A stretch of DNA of 10,580 nucleotides, taken from positions 1 through 10,580 of the forward strand of contig CABUVH010000059.1 in assembly GCA_902494935.1 (NCBI GenBank), in the 5' to 3' direction. Shown piece after piece: positions 7,006 to 10,580 of the stretch. How positions within the stretch are numbered: the stretch's first letter is position 1; each line of letters opens with the position of its first letter. The translations under genes were made by a program, and so were the position numbers. Source of the DNA: an uncultured Collinsella sp. Lineage in GTDB: Bacteria; Actinomycetota; Coriobacteriia; Coriobacteriales; Coriobacteriaceae. Below the pieces are notes generated by a model, which saw only the letters and a program-made list of their open reading frames with translations, had not been told where the DNA came from and ran no database searches.

Positions 7006-7073
7006 GGACGGTTTCTTTCGGAACTGTTAGATTGGTCGCAGCGGTTCCACGTTGTAGGAATGCGCGCGTTGCA

Positions 7074-8807
7074 CTACGAGTGGACAACCACGCACAGGCC
7101 GACTTTGATGCAGTCGTGAAGTGCCTTGGCGTCTGCCAGGCGCAGGTTGATGCAACCGTGGCTGCCGCACCACATGTACGACTCGGCATTATCGAAGCTC
7201 TTGTCGTTTTGCCAGGTGGCATCATGGAAGCCGATCATGTTGCCCTCAAACGGCATCCAGTAGCTCACCGGACTCTCGTATTTGGGCTTGCCGGTCTCGG
7301 GGTCCTTGGCTCCGATCAGGGTGCTGCCGCCGTCGTTGCTGTTGATCTGCCAGACGCCCTCGGGCGTGGCGTCCTCGCCCGGCTTGCCCGAGATAAAGTT
7401 GGCCTCCCAAACGATATTTCCGCTCTCGTCATAGTAGCGCGCGTGCTGTTCGGACAAGTCGACGTCGATATACGCCTTCCAGTCGGGCTCTCCCCTTGCG
7501 GTAAAGGTGTCGGCCTTCTGGGAGTACTTGATCTCGATTTCGCCGGTCTGCTTGTTGTTAATGGCGTCCTCGACCTGCTTGGCGAGCGAGCTGCTGTCGA
7601 TGGACCAACCAAAGTCGCCGCCTTCGACGGCGCACTGCTTGCCATCGGCGCGCGTCCACCAGCGAGTGGAGCCCACGGTATTAAAGCCGTTGGCGAGTTC
7701 GGCTGCCCAGTTGCTGATCTGCGACGTATCGAGCGCTGGGTTGGCGGGATCGGCAAAGCTGATCCACTGCAATACGGAGCTGCCATCAACCTTGCCGGCA
7801 TCCTCGCCGTTGAGCTTGAGGGTCACGTTGACGCCCAGGAAGTTGTTGGCGGCATCGCATGCGGCCTGAATCTGATCATCAGTCAGCGTTCCATTGAGCG
7901 GCTCATAGGCATCGTTGCCGAGCTTGGAAAGATCTACGGACTCGGCCAGCGAGGCAAGCTCGAGCTCGGCATACTTAATGACATGCTCGCGGTTGAGTTT
8001 TTCGTTGGAGCGCGCCTTCTCGACGGTAAACTTGCCGGCCTGCTCGTCATAGGAGCTATTGGCCTCGAACGTGCCCGAACGGCCCTCGTTAAACTCGTTG
8101 ATGGCGGCGCCCAGATCCTTCTCAAACTTCTTTTGGTCAAAGGTGTCGGAGAGCATGGACAGGTCGACGTCTTGATCAAGATCGACTTCGTTGGAGGTAG
8201 CGGTTGTTTTGGTCTTGCCGCTTAAGGATTCCACAAGGCGGACCGGCCAAATAAAGGCTTCGTTGTGGTTGATGATCTCTTTTGCGGCAGCTTCGCCATC
8301 GACGATGGGTTCATCGGACTCGGGCTGATAGGTCCAGCTAAAGTCATCGCCTGTCACGGCGAGCTTATAGTGCTTCCATGCCGAATTGACCTTGGTGGCG
8401 GCAGACGAAGCGTTGGAGAACGAGACGTCGACGCCGGCGATGGTGGTGTTGGGGTAGGCTACCTGCGAAAATGCTACGACGCCTACGATATAGACAATGA
8501 CGATTAGACCCAGGACGACAAAGAGCGTCGTCTTTTTGCCCGACTTATTGTTCTCGGCGGGTTTGCGCGCGGGGCCACGATCGCCTCGAGCGTGCGTGTG
8601 GGGCTGCTTGGGCGCATTGCCGTTTGCCTGGCGCTGCTGACGTTGTTGACGCTGCTGTCGCTGTTGGTTCGGGCGTTGGGAAGCGTTTGCTGCACTACGC
8701 TGCTGACCGTGGCTCGGCGCGATAGGACGCGGCGACTGAACGCCGCCGGTGTGCCTGCTCGGCTGCTGCGGATCGGGAATCAGTTGAGTTCGATCGTTTT
8801 GCGACAT
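7074..8807 (-). CDS. L,D-transpeptidase (YkuD) with peptidoglycan-binding repeats
   Basis: This membrane-anchored enzyme forms 3-3 cross-links or attaches proteins in peptidoglycan. The chosen start gives 577 residues: a Pro/Gln/Arg-rich cytoplasmic leader (1-92) with four QQR units at 48-59, and one TM at about 93-114. Next comes a long extracellular region with YPNTTIAGVDVS (118-129), typical of the PG_binding_4 domain found in VanW/YoaR-like proteins, probably in two copies (about 117-320 and 320-435). The YkuD domain lies at about 443-575. Its catalytic motif is complete: His528 in GFHD, then SHGCINL with His550 and Cys552. Extra cysteines (547, 566, 572) lie in the same domain. The ATG at 8807 is preferred over 8816 because of the ribosome-site spacing. 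The gene has its own promoter-like box and downstream hairpin, so it is probably monocistronic. Confidence 0.95.
   Translation of the reverse strand: MSQNDRTQLIPDPQQPSRHTGGVQSPRPIAPSHGQQRSAANASQRPNQQRQQRQQRQQRQANGNAPKQPHTHARGDRGPARKPAENNKSGKKTTLFVVLGLIVIVYIVGVVAFSQVAYPNTTIAGVDVSFSNASSAATKVNSAWKHYKLAVTGDDFSWTYQPESDEPIVDGEAAAKEIINHNEAFIWPVRLVESLSGKTKTTATSNEVDLDQDVDLSMLSDTFDQKKFEKDLGAAINEFNEGRSGTFEANSSYDEQAGKFTVEKARSNEKLNREHVIKYAELELASLAESVDLSKLGNDAYEPLNGTLTDDQIQAACDAANNFLGVNVTLKLNGEDAGKVDGSSVLQWISFADPANPALDTSQISNWAAELANGFNTVGSTRWWTRADGKQCAVEGGDFGWSIDSSSLAKQVEDAINNKQTGEIEIKYSQKADTFTARGEPDWKAYIDVDLSEQHARYYDESGNIVWEANFISGKPGEDATPEGVWQINSNDGGSTLIGAKDPETGKPKYESPVSYWMPFEGNMIGFHDATWQNDKSFDNAESYMWCGSHGCINLRLADAKALHDCIKVGLCVVVHS
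8632..8667 (-). repeat. Four 9-bp tandem repeats encoding QQR
   Basis: Four consecutive 9-bp units (8632-8640, 8641-8649, 8650-8658, 8659-8667) of the form CGYTGYTGN on the plus strand encode four Gln-Gln-Arg units in the cytoplasmic leader of the L,D-transpeptidase. Unit length is a multiple of three, so gain or loss of copies would keep the frame. Confidence 0.8.
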
Positions 8808-8817
8808 CGTATGCATA

Positions 8818-8823
8818 TCCTTC
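8818..8823 (-). promoter_or_regulatory. Ribosome-binding site deciding the L,D-transpeptidase start
   Basis: On the minus strand GAAGGA lies 10 nt before the ATG at 8807 but only 1 nt before the in-frame ATG at 8816. The second ATG of the pair is therefore the likelier start, and the protein begins MSQNDRT. Confidence 0.65.
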
Positions 8824-8864
8824 GATTTTCGCCTTGCGGTTCATCGTGTTTTTACTGGGCTTGC

Positions 8865-8870
8865 ATTATA
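8865..8870 (-). promoter_or_regulatory. Candidate -10 box for the L,D-transpeptidase gene
   Basis: A perfect TATAAT occurs on the minus strand 57 nt before the preferred ATG, in the gap after the serine dehydratase terminator. The -35 region is weak (ACCACA at 17-bp spacing). It would give a leader of about 50 nt. Confidence 0.5.
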
Positions 8871-8916
8871 GCGATTGCCCTGCTGTTTGTGGTACGGAAA
8901 CGGTGGCATTCAAAAG

Positions 8917-8938
8917 AGGTGGGACATTTGTCCCACCT
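8917..8938 (-). terminator. Intrinsic terminator of the L-serine dehydratase gene
   Basis: A perfect 9-bp stem with a 4-nt loop (8917-8925 with 8930-8938; arms AGGTGGGAC and GTCCCACCT) starts 18 nt after the dehydratase stop. On the minus strand it is followed by CTTTTG. The stem is symmetrical, so it could also stop transcription coming from the opposite side. Confidence 0.8.
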
Positions 8939-8956
8939 TTGAGTCGTTCTTTGTCG

Positions 8957-10564
8957 CTATCCGCACACACCGCATTTTGCACAGGCCGAAAGTGCGGCCG
9001 GAGCCTGCGCGATGCCGCCCTTTGCCGTCTCGCGCAGCGTGGCCGGCAACGCGTGACCCACCGAGAGCATGACATGTGCCATCTGGTCAAACGGCACCAG
9101 GCTCTTAATGCCTGCGAGGGCGAGTTGTGCCGAGCTAAAGGCCGCTGCCACGCCGATGGCGTTGCGGTTTTGGCAGGGCACCTCCACGAGGCCACCGACG
9201 GGGTCACAAACGAGGCCCAGCAGGTTACTCAGCGAGATGGAGCTGGCGTCGAGCGCCTGCTCGGGCGTGCCGCCGAGCATCTGCACCAGCGCGGCGGCTG
9301 CCATGGCGGCGGCGCTTCCCACCTCGGCCTGGCATCCGCCCTCGGCGCCGGCGACGCAGGCACTCGTGGTGAGGTTGAGGCCGATGGCGGCTGCGCAGTA
9401 GAGCGCGTCCATGACCTGCTCGTCGTCGAGCCGAAGGTGATCGGCAAGCGCCAGCACGCAGCCGGGCACAACACCCGCGGAGCCTGCCGTGGGGGCGGCG
9501 ACGATCACGCCCATGGTAGCTGAGCGCTCGAGCACGGCCATGGCGCGGGCAACGGCGTCGGTCTGGACAGTGCCCATCAGGCTTGCACTCAAATCGTTGC
9601 AGCGGGTTGCTTCGACGAGCTTGGCCTCGCCGCCGATAAGCCCGCCGAGCGAGCGCTGCGGATTGGCGATGGGGGCCGTTGTCTCCTCGCGCATGACGTC
9701 GAGCACGCGGCGCATGGCGGCGACGGCGTGGGCCTCGCCGGTCAGACGTGCCTCGCGAACGGCCATGACGGCGCCAATGCTGAGCCCCAGTTCCTCGCAC
9801 GCATCGAGCAGCTGCTCACCGTCGTCGAAGATTTCCTTGGCCGAGACGCCGGGAGAGAGCGACGAGGCAGAACCGGGGAGCTCGATAAAGGTCGCGTAAT
9901 CGACATTGTCGAGCTTGCGCAGCATGGGGACGACGGTGTCGTCGGGCGCGCCGTCGGTCTCAAAGACGGAGTAGGCCTGGCCGCCCACTTCGGTGCGGTA
10001 GGTGCGGCAGAAAGCGATGTTTACGTGGGCGTAGGCGAGCAGGTTGGTGAGCGCGGCGAGTACACCGGGGACGTCCTTGTGTGCCACGAAGAGCGTGGAA
10101 TACATGCCCGAGATGTCGACGCCGACGCCGTTAATGCGGCTGATGCGCATCTTGCCGCCGCCCAGGCTCTCGCCGCGGACCTGTGCCGTGGCGCCCGTGT
10201 CGTCGACCATGTCGATGTCGACGGTATTGGGGTGGATGGAGGCGTCGTCGCCCTTGATGTCAAAGTGATATTCGAGGCCCTGCTCGCGTGCGAGGTCGAA
10301 GGCCTGCTTGATGTTCTCGTCATCGGTGTCGAGGCCCAGTATGCCCGCGACGAGCGCACGGTCGGTGCCGTGGCCGCGGTAGGTGTGGGCGAAGGAGTTC
10401 CACAGGCCAAAGGTGACCTTGGTAATGCGGCCTTCCAGCAGGCTGGCAGCAACTTGGGCGCAGCGCAGGGCGCCGGCGGTGTGCGATGAGCTGGGGCCGA
10501 CCATGACGGGGCCCAAGATCTCGAATGCCGAGGTCGTAGCTAGTGTTTGCGGCTTGCCTGCCAT
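8957..10564 (-). CDS. sdaA: L-serine dehydratase, iron-sulfur, single chain (beta-ACT-alpha)
   Basis: This enzyme deaminates L-serine to pyruvate and ammonia using an oxygen-sensitive [4Fe-4S] cluster. The 535-residue chain fuses both subunits. The beta domain comes first (about 12-150, with GPSSSHTAGA at 23-32). An ACT-like domain follows (about 155-230, DVPGVLAALTNLL and VNIAF), then the alpha domain (about 240-525). Cluster ligands are Cys411 (EGGCQAEVG), Cys453 (CDPVGG) and Cys464 (PCQNRN). Their 42- and 11-residue spacing agrees with what I recall for the Legionella enzyme. The C-terminus ends in CAKCGVCG, with Cys528, Cys531 and the penultimate Cys534. The ATG has AGGAG (10570-10574) 5 nt upstream, at the window's edge; the promoter is beyond it. 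A terminator at 8917-8938 marks the 3' end, so there is no operon with the next gene. Confidence 0.95.
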   Translation of the reverse strand: MAGKPQTLATTSAFEILGPVMVGPSSSHTAGALRCAQVAASLLEGRITKVTFGLWNSFAHTYRGHGTDRALVAGILGLDTDDENIKQAFDLAREQGLEYHFDIKGDDASIHPNTVDIDMVDDTGATAQVRGESLGGGKMRISRINGVGVDISGMYSTLFVAHKDVPGVLAALTNLLAYAHVNIAFCRTYRTEVGGQAYSVFETDGAPDDTVVPMLRKLDNVDYATFIELPGSASSLSPGVSAKEIFDDGEQLLDACEELGLSIGAVMAVREARLTGEAHAVAAMRRVLDVMREETTAPIANPQRSLGGLIGGEAKLVEATRCNDLSASLMGTVQTDAVARAMAVLERSATMGVIVAAPTAGSAGVVPGCVLALADHLRLDDEQVMDALYCAAAIGLNLTTSACVAGAEGGCQAEVGSAAAMAAAALVQMLGGTPEQALDASSISLSNLLGLVCDPVGGLVEVPCQNRNAIGVAAAFSSAQLALAGIKSLVPFDQMAHVMLSVGHALPATLRETAKGGIAQAPAALSACAKCGVCG

Positions 10565-10580
10565 GGCTGCTCCTTTTCTA

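Noticed and set aside
6756..8225. A 489-codon plus-strand open frame opposite the adaptor and the transpeptidase
   Set aside because: It spans two minus-strand genes with full family motifs and their intergenic hairpin. Its translation shows no domain and it has no ribosome site; it is a by-product of high GC.
8917..8938. The GTGGGAC palindrome as an operator for the L,D-transpeptidase promoter
   Set aside because: It lies well upstream of the -10 box and has the position, loop and U-tract of a terminator for the preceding gene; a repressor site cannot be excluded but has no support.
9728..10489. A 253-codon plus-strand open frame opposite the serine dehydratase
   Set aside because: Gly/Val/Ala-rich shadow of the beta-ACT region, with no motif and no upstream ribosome site.

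Overview
The window is a GC-rich stretch (about 58-70% GC on the lines I counted by hand). Its gene content points to an anaerobic Gram-positive actinobacterium of the Coriobacteriia, plausibly Collinsella or a relative. That placement is inference from four things seen together: a Cbi-type cobalamin operon, an oxygen-sensitive Fe-S L-serine dehydratase, an L,D-transpeptidase with VanW/YoaR-type repeats, and a YknXYZ-like transporter. No marker gene is present to prove it.

Layout: positions 2-3401 (+) hold the 3' part of a cobalamin operon, in the order cobyric acid synthase (cut by the left edge), corrinoid adenosyltransferase, cobalt-precorrin-8 methylmutase and precorrin-6A reductase. The junctions are ATGA, TAG/ATG with no gap, and GTGA, so the genes are tightly coupled. 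Everything from 3521 to 10564 lies on the minus strand, so the cobalamin operon and the minus-strand block converge at 3402-3520. That 119-bp gap is almost entirely palindromic: a 19-bp GC-rich hairpin that includes the cbiJ stop codon, followed by a separate 77-bp AT-richer imperfect inverted repeat.

The minus-strand block, in transcription order, starts with a single-chain L-serine dehydratase (10564-8957) followed by a clear hairpin terminator. Next is an L,D-transpeptidase (8807-7074) with its own TATAAT box and a downstream hairpin. Last is a three-gene operon (6941-3521) encoding a membrane-fusion adaptor, an ABC ATPase and a MacB-type permease, in the same order as Bacillus subtilis yknX-yknY-yknZ. 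A TATAAT box precedes the adaptor and directly abuts the transpeptidase terminator.

Functionally, the left half completes and amidates the corrin ring and adenosylates cobalt. The right half is serine catabolism, cell-wall cross-linking and export of an unknown amphiphile or peptide. I see no tRNA, rRNA, CRISPR array, transposase, phage gene or riboswitch. No wholly new system is evident. The most unusual items are the tandem palindromes between the convergent operons, the fused beta-ACT-alpha serine dehydratase with a CxxCxxC tail, and the transpeptidase's long cytoplasmic Q/R-rich leader.
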